Source: Calditrichota bacterium
GTDB lineage: Bacteria > Calditrichota > Calditrichia > RBG-13-44-9
Length of the DNA stretch: 10,785 nt
NCBI GenBank assembly: GCA_024276455.1
Contig: JAJRXE010000499.1
Span: 1-10,785 of the forward strand
Direction: 5' to 3'
The notes below the pieces were generated by a model. The model saw nothing but the letters and a program-made list of their open reading frames with translations, ran no database searches and was not told the DNA's origin. Below are positions 1 through 5,838 of this stretch, piece after piece (the stretch's first letter is position 1; every line of letters begins with the position of its first letter). A program made the position numbers and the translations under genes.

Positions 1-1384
1 AGGATTCCGGGGTGTTATCCGCCGTTTCGTGGCGATAGTTGAGAAGACGGGGATAGATTGAACCGTGCGGACCACGCGGGGAACCGGAGTCGTTGCAGGC
101 ATGACAGTCCGTACAATAAATCAGACTTGATTCGGTAAGCGGAGAGATTAGACTGGGAACATTGTTATTGGCGCCTGGTCCCTCAATGGGATGATAAGAA
201 GGATTGCTGAGATCGAATTCCAGGCGCACGTTGTCCTGTTCAATCTGCCGCTGGGTCTGACTGGAAGGTTTATCGGTATTGTCTGAATGACAGCGGTAGC
301 ACAATTCATATTGGTACTGGATTGTCGCCACCGGATTTCCATTGGTATCGATTCCTTTTACACCGAGTAGGTAACCATTGGCGTTGGGAGGAGATGCTCC
401 GGATTCTTTAACGGCATGGGGGTTGTGGCAATCTTCGCACTCCACATGACGTACCGCCACCAGCGCGTCTTCTTGAGGATCATGGATCTGATTATAAGCG
501 GTTACATCGTGGCGGTAAGGTTTGCTGATTTGAGATTGAATATCGGTTGACGCCACGTTACCGTTATGGCAATTCAGGCAATTTTGCTCCTCTTCCTGGT
601 AATTTAAAAGTCGCTGATGTCCATCGGCGTTGTGCGGGTTATGGCAATTTTCACAAGCGTTTTCGGAAACAGTATTGTAAGAGGTGTGAAACCAGGGGTC
701 GTTCCCGGCACCGTTCCAGGTGGCTCCCGAAAGCTTGTGGCTGCTCCCATTCCAATAATTTTTTTGATGGCAATACAAACATAGTTCGGAATTTTTAGAA
801 GAAACAACCAGGAAGTTTCCGTAAATATCGTGATGCGGATCGTGGCAGGAGGTACATTGTAGACGTTCGTTTTCTAAAGTCACCGGTCCGGTTAGGGAAG
901 TGGGGTTGACCAATTCGCCATCCGAGGCCGCCAGAGCGGCATCGTAAAGGAATGATATCGGATGGTCGTCGGAAAGGTCGGTGGTTAAATTCGTATTTCC
1001 CGGAGGCATGGTTGTTACTCCCCCGGCAAAGGTGATTGGCGTGCTGCGACTTAATACATTGCCCAGAGCGATGGTTCCGTCGTGGCAGGACAGGCACAGC
1101 ACCGAGGCACCGTCGGGCTGTCCTATGTTCGCCTGTAAAGTGGAGCTGTTGTATAATGTGTAATAACTACCCGGATCCGGTCGGTTCCAGAGGGGCTGAC
1201 GCGGGCTTTTAGAGTGAGGGGTATGGCAAAAGATACAAATCTCGGTTTCGCTTTCGGCTTTTATACTCCCCGGGCCACTCACCGATAAGTTGTGCACGGT
1301 ATTCACAATTGATTGGCTCTGACTGCTCAGCCAGGGAAGTAAAGCGATCAGTAGCACCCAACACCAGGAAATAGTTTTATTCAC
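1..1384 (-). CDS. Multiheme c-type cytochrome, doubled-CXXCH type (3' end outside window)
   Basis: Exported cytochrome, probably carrying electrons in the periplasm or at the cell surface. The frame is open for 461 codons from a GTG start to the left edge. Residues 1-23 form a signal peptide (hydrophobic core about 9-19). Nine CXXCH heme sites are visible, with first Cys at about residues 50, 97, 177, 202, 244, 269, 316, 362 and 424. Several come as pairs of the doubled-CXXCH type: a CxxCHxPH site (CIFCHTPH, CTSCHDPH, CENCHNPH, CEDCHNPH) followed by a plain site (CLSCH, CLYCH, CLNCH, CYRCH). The ninth, CTDCHAC, carries an extra Cys. The GTG is supported by GGAGG five bases upstream and overlaps the NHL gene stop by 8 bp, so the two are probably translationally coupled. 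The C-terminus and total heme number are unknown. The family call is firm; the redox partner is not known. Confidence 0.93.
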   Translation of the reverse strand, partial: MNKTISWCWVLLIALLPWLSSQSQSIVNTVHNLSVSGPGSIKAESETEICIFCHTPHSKSPRQPLWNRPDPGSYYTLYNSSTLQANIGQPDGASVLCLSCHDGTIALGNVLSRSTPITFAGGVTTMPPGNTNLTTDLSDDHPISFLYDAALAASDGELVNPTSLTGPVTLENERLQCTSCHDPHHDIYGNFLVVSSKNSELCLYCHQKNYWNGSSHKLSGATWNGAGNDPWFHTSYNTVSENACENCHNPHNADGHQRLLNYQEEEQNCLNCHNGNVASTDIQSQISKPYRHDVTAYNQIHDPQEDALVAVRHVECEDCHNPHAVKESGASPPNANGYLLGVKGIDTNGNPVATIQYQYELCYRCHSDNTDKPSSQTQRQIEQDNVRLEFDLSNPSYHPIEGPGANNNVPSLISPLTESSLIYCTDCHACNDSGSPRGPHGSIYPRLLNYRHETADNTPES

Positions 1385-2387
1385 GGATACCTCCCTGTAC
1401 AAATTCAAAGATCTGTAAACGCGCATTATAAGAATCGGCAATAAAAATTTTATTTTCAGTATCGATAAAAATCCCTACCGGTAGCCAAAATTGCTGTTCA
1501 CCGTGACCATTTTCTCCAAAGTAATACAGAAATTTCCCATCTTTTGAAAATAGTTGCACGGCATTAAACAAACCATCTACCAGATAAATATGTCCCTCCG
1601 AATCCGTTGCAATACCTTTGGGTCTGGCTAAAAATCCCGTTGCATCTCCTGCTTCTCCAAACATCGACAGCCATTCCCCGGTGCGTTTAAACATCTGCAC
1701 TCGGAAGTTCATAGAATCTACTACATAAACTATGCCATTTTTGTCCACATGGATGAAGGTCGGGAAATTAAACTCGCCTTTTTGGAGGCCTCTCTTCCCA
1801 ATAATGCGAATAATCTGGCCATTTGTGTCTAAAACCGTAATGTGGTGAGCGGTTGTTTCTACCACCCATATCTCTTTGTTATTACTTAAATAAACGATTC
1901 CAGTTGGCCGGGATAACTTCAGGCTGTCGTTCAGAAACGAGAATTTTTTACTGCGTTTATCCAGAACAATAATTTGATTCAGCCCCGAATCCGTAATGTA
2001 AATCTTTGAGTCCGGTCCTTCGCAAATTCCGACCGGAGAGATAAAAGAAAAATCGTCTTTGGCATATAAGTGGGTGATATCACCCGCCGCCGTGTCGATT
2101 TTAACAATACAGGGGTGACCAGGATCCGTTACCCAGAGTTTCCCTTCCCGGTCCTCCATCAGCGAAAGTGGGCGGACAAATATTTGATCGGATCCGCCAG
2201 TGAATAAATTTTTTAAGCGGGAAAAGAAAGAGGGGTTTTTAATAATATCTTTGCGAGTACTGATTTGGCCTTTCCAGACGATGCGGGGATAGTCAAAAGA
2301 ATCGTCGGTCGGGGTCTGTGGCTGACCGTGTCCTGCCAGAAAAAGAAGGAGAAAAATGAGAAAGGGTACACATAGAATGTTCTTCAT
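1377..2387 (-). CDS. Exported NHL-repeat six-bladed beta-propeller protein
   Basis: 336 residues. Residues 1-21 are a signal peptide (MKNILCVPFLIFLLLFLAG), so the protein is exported. From about residue 70 there are six NHL-type repeats, each with a 'P.GI/.D..G.IYV.D...RV..F' pattern, for example VDKNGIVYVVDSMNFRVQMF, SEGHIYLVDGLFNAVQLF and TENKIFIADSYNARLQIF. Six repeats are enough for a closed six-bladed propeller. No Cys-His heme motif is present. NHL propellers usually bind proteins or other ligands and are not enzymes unless they carry a metal site, which I do not see here. The 8-bp overlap with the downstream cytochrome gene suggests a scaffold or partner for that cytochrome. The ATG is preceded by an A/G-rich stretch (AGAGAGAAA) rather than a strong Shine-Dalgarno sequence. 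Confidence 0.9.
   Translation of the reverse strand: MKNILCVPFLIFLLLFLAGHGQPQTPTDDSFDYPRIVWKGQISTRKDIIKNPSFFSRLKNLFTGGSDQIFVRPLSLMEDREGKLWVTDPGHPCIVKIDTAAGDITHLYAKDDFSFISPVGICEGPDSKIYITDSGLNQIIVLDKRSKKFSFLNDSLKLSRPTGIVYLSNNKEIWVVETTAHHITVLDTNGQIIRIIGKRGLQKGEFNFPTFIHVDKNGIVYVVDSMNFRVQMFKRTGEWLSMFGEAGDATGFLARPKGIATDSEGHIYLVDGLFNAVQLFSKDGKFLYYFGENGHGEQQFWLPVGIFIDTENKIFIADSYNARLQIFEFVQGGIRE
1390..1394 (-). promoter_or_regulatory. Ribosome binding site of the cytochrome gene
   Basis: GGAGG on the minus strand, five bases before the GTG at 1384 and inside the last codons of the NHL gene. It decides the cytochrome start: GTG followed directly by a typical signal peptide. Confidence 0.75.
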
Positions 2388-2485
2388 TACAAATGGTTTC
2401 TCTCTTTTTTAGTTTTCATTTTTATAAAATAGGTTATTTTCCGAGCAAAATCCAGTTCCACCTCATCAATTTTAACAACGCGCAT
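2387..2485 (-). CDS. Possible 32-residue small ORF coupled to the NHL gene
   Basis: An ATG at 2485 opens a frame of 32 codons, beginning MRVVKIDEVELDF and ending KKERNHL. Its stop overlaps the NHL start as TAATG. The first half uses ordinary codons, and the peptide is amphipathic and basic at its end. I do not recognise it. There is no good ribosome binding site, and the start sits on a perfect inverted repeat. The same stretch also contains a weak sigma-70-like promoter (TTGCTC, 16 nt, TATAAA at 2421-2448). It may be a real leader peptide, the tail of a decayed gene, or a chance frame; I lean only slightly to a real gene because of the stop-start junction. Confidence 0.3.
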   Translation of the reverse strand: MRVVKIDEVELDFARKITYFIKMKTKKERNHL

Positions 2486-2498
2486 TGCCTTGGCAATG
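2483..2498. repeat. Perfect inverted repeat CATTGCC-TT-GGCAATG
   Basis: Two 7-base arms separated by two bases, about 96 nt upstream of the NHL start and overlapping the start of the small ORF. It is short enough to be an operator. A related palindrome (ATTGCCGGCAAT) lies in the dinB leader at 3923-3934. Confidence 0.4.
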
Positions 2499-2576
2499 GA
2501 ACTCCGTTTGGAAAATCTCTTTTTTCAAGTTTCCCGCTGTTTTAATCCCCTATTTTTTATTATTGAAAAGTGATTG

Positions 2577-2595
2577 AACGGCACGACTGTCCGTT
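2577..2595 (-). terminator. Weak hairpin downstream of dinB
   Basis: AACGG and CCGTT arms with a 9-base loop, about 40 nt beyond the dinB stop, followed on the minus strand by CACTTTTC and an A/T-rich stretch. The stem is short and the T-run poor, so this is only a candidate. Confidence 0.25.
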
Positions 2596-2633
2596 GCAAG
2601 AAAGGTGTTTTCAGAAAGACGGCTTTCGGCTGT

Positions 2634-3866
2634 TTACCGTGTCAGTGCCGGAGAATGGAGCACGTAGCCGCTCTTTTCAATGCGGTATTTTTTGCGCAAT
2701 TCCAGGGTATCGGCTGGCAGAATGGCCATGAAACCGTATTTCTGCCGGATTTCGTCGATGGCGGTGTCCAATAGTTCCTGGCGGTGCTCTTCGTTGAAGA
2801 GCTGCAATTGCAGGTTGCGCCACTCCATCTGGCTGACCTGGACGCCCACATGGCGGATGCGCAGTCGCCGGAAATTCAAACGAGTCACCAGGCGTTCCAC
2901 AGTTTCGAAGAGTTCACCGGCGTTGTCGGTGGGGGATGAAAGTGTCTGTCCCAGGTTGTGCTGGGTGAAATCGGAGTAACGGATCTTTACGCCTACTCGC
3001 CGGCACAGTAAGCCGTCTTTGCGCAATTTCGCGGCGATCCGTTCGGTAAGGTATTGGAGAGTGGCCATGACAACTTCGCGTTCGGTGGTGTCTTCTTCAA
3101 AAGTGGTCTCCCGGCTAATCTGCTTTGGCAAAATGCGCGGCTTTACTTCCCGGGGATCAATGCCGTTGGCCAGGTTCCATATTTTACGTCCGTTAAGGCC
3201 AAAGAGGTCCAGTAGCAGGGGTTGGGGTAGGGCGGCTAATTGTCCGATTGTGAGGACGCCCAGATCGATTAGTTTCTCTTTGGCCACCCGGCCGACTCCC
3301 GGTAACTCGTCCACCGGCAGGGGCGCCAGGAACTGGCGTTCCGTTCCCGGAGGGACGTACACAATCCCGCGGGGTCTCTTTAGCCCGGATGCAATGCGAG
3401 CCACCACTTTGTTGGTTGCCAGCCCAATGGAAACGCCAATGTGAAGCTGGCGTTCTACTTCCTGCTGAATGTCCCGGGCAAGCTGCTCCGGCTCAGGGTG
3501 CAGATGCATGGTACCGGTCAGGTCCAGGTAGGCGTCGTCCAGGGAGGTGAACTCTACCACCGGGGTGTAGCGCAGGTAAATTTCCTGCAGCACCAGCGAA
3601 GCCGCCTGGTAGTGCTGGAAATTGCCTTTCAGGAAAACCGCTTCCGGGCAGATGCGTTTGGCCTGCACCAGGGGCATTCCGGTACGCACCCCACGGGCGC
3701 GGGCTTCGTAACTGGCGGTGTGCACCACCCCGCGCTGATTCTCCCTGCCGCCCACAATCACCGGCTTGCCCCGCAGCAGGGGATTGAATCCCTGCTCCAC
3801 CGAGGCAAAGAAGGCATCGGCGTCGATGTGGGCGATGAGGCGCGTAGGTTGATTATCCGATTTCAC
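2634..3866 (-). CDS. dinB: DNA polymerase IV (Y-family translesion polymerase DinB)
   Basis: Error-prone polymerase that extends primers across damaged templates. From the GTG at 3866 it has 410 residues, normal for the family. Palm/fingers: HIDADAFFASVE (metal ligand D15, steric-gate F20), then YEARARGVRTGMP (about 53-65). Thumb and helix-hairpin-helix: ELPGVGRVAKEKLIDLGV. The little finger follows, then QLQLF at about 353-357, which matches the bacterial beta-clamp binding motif QLxLF and is followed by about 53 more residues. The catalytic SxDE motif reads SLDD (D110, D111) instead of the usual SLDE. The start was chosen because GAGGGG lies five bases before the GTG; a longer frame to 3956 adds 30 residues with no family likeness. 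ImuB is excluded because the acidic residues are kept. A LexA-like site lies upstream. Confidence 0.95.
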   Translation of the reverse strand: MKSDNQPTRLIAHIDADAFFASVEQGFNPLLRGKPVIVGGRENQRGVVHTASYEARARGVRTGMPLVQAKRICPEAVFLKGNFQHYQAASLVLQEIYLRYTPVVEFTSLDDAYLDLTGTMHLHPEPEQLARDIQQEVERQLHIGVSIGLATNKVVARIASGLKRPRGIVYVPPGTERQFLAPLPVDELPGVGRVAKEKLIDLGVLTIGQLAALPQPLLLDLFGLNGRKIWNLANGIDPREVKPRILPKQISRETTFEEDTTEREVVMATLQYLTERIAAKLRKDGLLCRRVGVKIRYSDFTQHNLGQTLSSPTDNAGELFETVERLVTRLNFRRLRIRHVGVQVSQMEWRNLQLQLFNEEHRQELLDTAIDEIRQKYGFMAILPADTLELRKKYRIEKSGYVLHSPALTR

Positions 3867-3871
3867 AAATA

Positions 3872-3877
3872 CCCCTC
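3872..3877 (-). promoter_or_regulatory. Ribosome binding site that sets the dinB start
   Basis: GAGGGG on the minus strand, five bases before the GTG at 3866. It supports this GTG over the GTG at 3956, whose extra 30 residues do not resemble DinB. Confidence 0.7.
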
Positions 3878-3922
3878 GCTTTGTGTAGTTGCTCTTCGCT
3901 CCGTTGGGAGGTTTCCCGGGCG

Positions 3923-3934
3923 ATTGCCGGCAAT
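3923..3934. repeat. Perfect palindrome ATTGCCGGCAAT in the dinB leader
   Basis: A 12-base perfect palindrome about 57 nt upstream of the dinB start. Its half-site ATTGCC is the same as in the inverted repeat at 2483-2498. It could be an operator or simply part of leader RNA structure. Confidence 0.3.
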
Positions 3935-4021
3935 GGAAATAAGGGAACCACGCCACGCGTGGTCGGTTTCGCTTCCCTTTACCATGCTGCTGACCGCGGC
4001 AATTTATTTAACAAACAAGAT

Positions 4022-4033
4022 GAACATATGTAC
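4022..4033 (-). promoter_or_regulatory. LexA-box-like site upstream of dinB
   Basis: On the minus strand this reads GTACATATGTTC, one base off the GAAC-N4-GTTC core of the Gram-positive-type LexA box. It lies about 155 nt before the dinB start and close to TATAGT, a possible -10 element. dinB is commonly in the SOS regulon, which makes the site plausible. LexA boxes differ between phyla, so this is tentative. Confidence 0.3.
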
Positions 4034-4107
4034 ACTATAATTTAACAGGATGAAGGAGGAAATGCAAGGGTAATTCGGAGAAATTTGAAAAATTAACTAA
4101 CAGGATG

Positions 4108-4228
4108 CTAAGACGCGAAGGGTTGAAATTAGAAGATTAAAAAATAAAATATTTTCCAGTTATTTCAGTTTTATTTTCAAATTTAATTATTGGATTCTCC
4201 TCGCGTCTCTGGCGTCTTGGCGGTTAAA
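4108..4228. repeat. Palindromic AT-rich repeat element (REP/MITE-like)
   Basis: AGACGCGA at 4111-4118 is repeated inverted as TCGCGTCT at 4201-4208. Outside these, CTAAGACGCGAAGG and CCTCGCGTCTCTGG match imperfectly, continuing into GGCGTCTTGGCGGTTAA. The interior is AT-rich and itself partly inverted (AAATAAAA on the left, TTTTATTT on the right). The 'CGCCAAGACGCCAGAGACGCGAGG'-like edge resembles short dispersed intergenic repeats seen in many environmental bacterial genomes; that is recollection and was not checked. It has no coding capacity. Confidence 0.45.
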
Positions 4229-4354
4229 TTATTTTTGTAAAAATCTCTTCTTAATGGTCATAATAACTTAGTATTGAAAACCACCCAATGATTTATTATT
4301 TTCGAATCAACTCTTGAACCTGTTTTTTTACTTCGCGAGGGAAGTAGATTGAAC

Positions 4355-4376
4355 TCTAATGTTGAAACACATTAGA
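4355..4376. promoter_or_regulatory. Operator candidate upstream of the desaturase gene
   Basis: Perfect 7-base arms TCTAATG and CATTAGA around the 8-base spacer TTGAAACA. It ends 20 bases before the desaturase ATG, so a bound protein would block the promoter or early transcription. Desaturase genes are often controlled by fatty-acid-sensing repressors, but the regulator here is unknown. Confidence 0.45.
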
Positions 4377-4396
4377 CACAATCGAGGTGAATAAGT

Positions 4397-5119
4397 ATGG
4401 AAATCGCCATATTTTTCGTCCTGCACTGGTATCTGTCCCTGTTTTCCCAGACATTTTTCCTGCACCGTTACGGTGCGCACCAGCAATTCCGGCTTTCGCC
4501 GTTCATGGAGAAGTTTTTTTACATCTTCACTTTTATTACCCAGGGTTCCTCCACTTTGAGCGCCCGGGCGTATGCCATCATGCACCGCATGCATCATGAA
4601 TACAGCGATACGAAAGACGACCCGCACTCACCTCATTTCTTCAGAACCGTTTTTGGCATGATGTGGCACACCAAGAAGATCTACAGCTCCATTTTAAACC
4701 GCGAATTTTCCCCCGGACCGGATTTTGAGAAGGATGTACCCAACTGGGAAGCATTTGAGAAATTTTATGATAAGTGGTACGTCCGGGGGAGCTGGGCGGT
4801 ACTCTATACCCTGTACTACATCAAATTTGCCACCGCCTGGTGGATGTTTCTGCTGCTACCCATTCACTACCTCATGGGACCAGTACAGGGAGCCATTGTC
4901 AATTGGGCGGGTCACAAGTATGGCTACCGCAATTTCGATTTGCCCGATAAATCCCGAAACACCCTGCCGATGGATTTGTTGCTCCTGGGTGAGCTGTACC
5001 AGAACAACCACCACCAATTTCCCGATTCACCTACTTTAGCATACCGCTGGTGGGAGGTGGATCCGGTTTATCCAGTGATTAAGCTGCTGGGATGGCTGGG
5101 AGTGATACGGCTCCCGTAA
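4397..5119 (+). CDS. Membrane fatty acid (acyl-CoA-type) desaturase
   Basis: Di-iron membrane enzyme that introduces a double bond into an acyl chain, tuning membrane fluidity. It has 240 residues, about the size of the short Bacteroidota-type members and shorter than eukaryotic desaturases. Histidine boxes: HRYGAH (23-28, HX4H), HRMHH (63-67, HXXHH) and QNNHH (202-206); GHKYGYRNF near 173 supplies a further His. In classical desaturases the third box starts with His (HNNHH); the Q variant is one I recall from related bacterial proteins. Hydrophobic stretches lie at about 3-21, 40-55 and 134-165. GAGGTG seven bases before the ATG supports the start. It is the only plus-strand gene in the window, is probably transcribed alone, and converges on the downstream methyltransferase gene. 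The electron donor and double-bond position cannot be read from the sequence. Confidence 0.9.
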   Translation: MEIAIFFVLHWYLSLFSQTFFLHRYGAHQQFRLSPFMEKFFYIFTFITQGSSTLSARAYAIMHRMHHEYSDTKDDPHSPHFFRTVFGMMWHTKKIYSSILNREFSPGPDFEKDVPNWEAFEKFYDKWYVRGSWAVLYTLYYIKFATAWWMFLLLPIHYLMGPVQGAIVNWAGHKYGYRNFDLPDKSRNTLPMDLLLLGELYQNNHHQFPDSPTLAYRWWEVDPVYPVIKLLGWLGVIRLP

Positions 5120-5152
5120 GTTTATGAGTGGCTAAAATATTATACTTTACCT

Positions 5153-5197
5153 ACCAATAAAATGAAAGAATGATTTTTTTTGTTGCGAAATATTGGT
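5153..5197. repeat. Inverted repeat ACCAATA/TATTGGT in the convergent junction
   Basis: Seven-base arms 31 nt apart between the ends of the desaturase and ICMT-like genes, with a run of eight T inside the loop. The 131-nt junction holds nothing else clear. It may mark transcript ends but is not a standard terminator. Confidence 0.2.
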
Positions 5198-5250
5198 TTA
5201 TTGATTGTTCTGTACTTGCAAAATGCCGGGCAATTTTCAGAGTGAATTGT

Positions 5251-5820
5251 TCAATACACTCCCGGGATTAACTTCCGGGTTTTCCGGCAATATTCCCGGT
5301 ACTGCTCCCCGAACGCTTCCCGCAGCGCCGTTTCTTCCACTCGAATGCGGTTTAGAAAAGCCGCAGTGATCGGTAGAAAAATCACCAGCAGACTTACCCA
5401 GCTGCCAAAAGCGATGCCCAGTCCCAGAAAAGAAAGCAGTGCACCGGCATAGGCGGGATGGCGAATGACTCCGTAGATCCCGTGCTGTACCAGCCGATGT
5501 TCCGGTAGAATGTCCACATTGCTGGTAAAGTAGTGACGCAGGGTAAATACCGCCGTCCAGCGGATAATCAATCCTGTTAGAATGAGTACAATTCCCAGCG
5601 GCAGCGCGAAGGCTCGAATCTGGGGAAGGTAGCCGATTCCGTGGAGTCCCGTGTACACACCCGCGGCAACGGAAAGGCTGATGGTTATCCAAAGAATGCG
5701 CAATGAGCGTCGGTCGTGCTGCGAAGCGGTTTCGCTGGCGGAATATTTCATTCGTCCGAAGATGATCTCGGAGATTCCCCAGAGAATTGACAAAACAATA
5801 AATACCTGTCCCAGTTTCAT
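5251..5820 (-). CDS. Isoprenylcysteine carboxyl methyltransferase-like membrane protein
   Basis: 189-residue integral membrane protein of the ICMT/phospholipid methyltransferase superfamily. The signature is C-terminal: HGIYGVIRHPAYAG (113-126), two fused hydrophobic helices (about 127-155), then RVEETALREAFGEQYREYC (160-178), the usual SAM-binding and EE...FG..Y..Y pattern. Hydrophobic segments lie at about 3-21, 43-63 and 70-94. Bacterial members have varied or unknown substrates, since bacteria lack the eukaryotic CaaX system. The start has AAGGA about nine bases upstream, and the gap to the HgcAB-like gene is only 18 nt, so it is probably the third gene of that operon. Its substrate may be a thiol or lipid connected with the corrinoid system, but this is inference. 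Confidence 0.85.
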   Translation of the reverse strand: MKLGQVFIVLSILWGISEIIFGRMKYSASETASQHDRRSLRILWITISLSVAAGVYTGLHGIGYLPQIRAFALPLGIVLILTGLIIRWTAVFTLRHYFTSNVDILPEHRLVQHGIYGVIRHPAYAGALLSFLGLGIAFGSWVSLLVIFLPITAAFLNRIRVEETALREAFGEQYREYCRKTRKLIPGVY

Positions 5821-5838
5821 TTAACTTTTCCTTCCAAT

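Larger units (their letters stand above)
3867..4396. other. Intergenic region between the divergent dinB and desaturase genes
   Basis: About 530 nt without a convincing gene. Near dinB there is a leader with the perfect palindrome ATTGCCGGCAAT (3923-3934) and an ACCACG/CGTGGT stem (3947-3963). Further out are a LexA-like site (4022-4033), the 10-base direct repeat TAACAGGATG (4043-4052 and 4098-4107), an AT-rich palindromic repeat (4108-4228), and the desaturase operator candidate (4355-4376). The AT-rich centre differs clearly in composition from the flanking genes. Confidence 0.6.

Noticed and set aside
147..1163. Several short frames on both strands near the left edge
   Set aside because: All lie within the long open cytochrome frame with nine CXXCH motifs.
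2421..2448. Sigma-70 promoter TTGCTC, 16 nt, TATAAA for the NHL gene
   Set aside because: Only three of six bases match at -35, and the stretch lies inside the possible small ORF; not strong enough to list.
3867..3956. 30-residue N-terminal extension of DinB
   Set aside because: No family likeness, and the internal GTG has a good ribosome binding site.
3441..4040. 199-codon plus-strand frame
   Set aside because: Mostly antisense to dinB, which has clear motifs; the encoded peptide has no family likeness.
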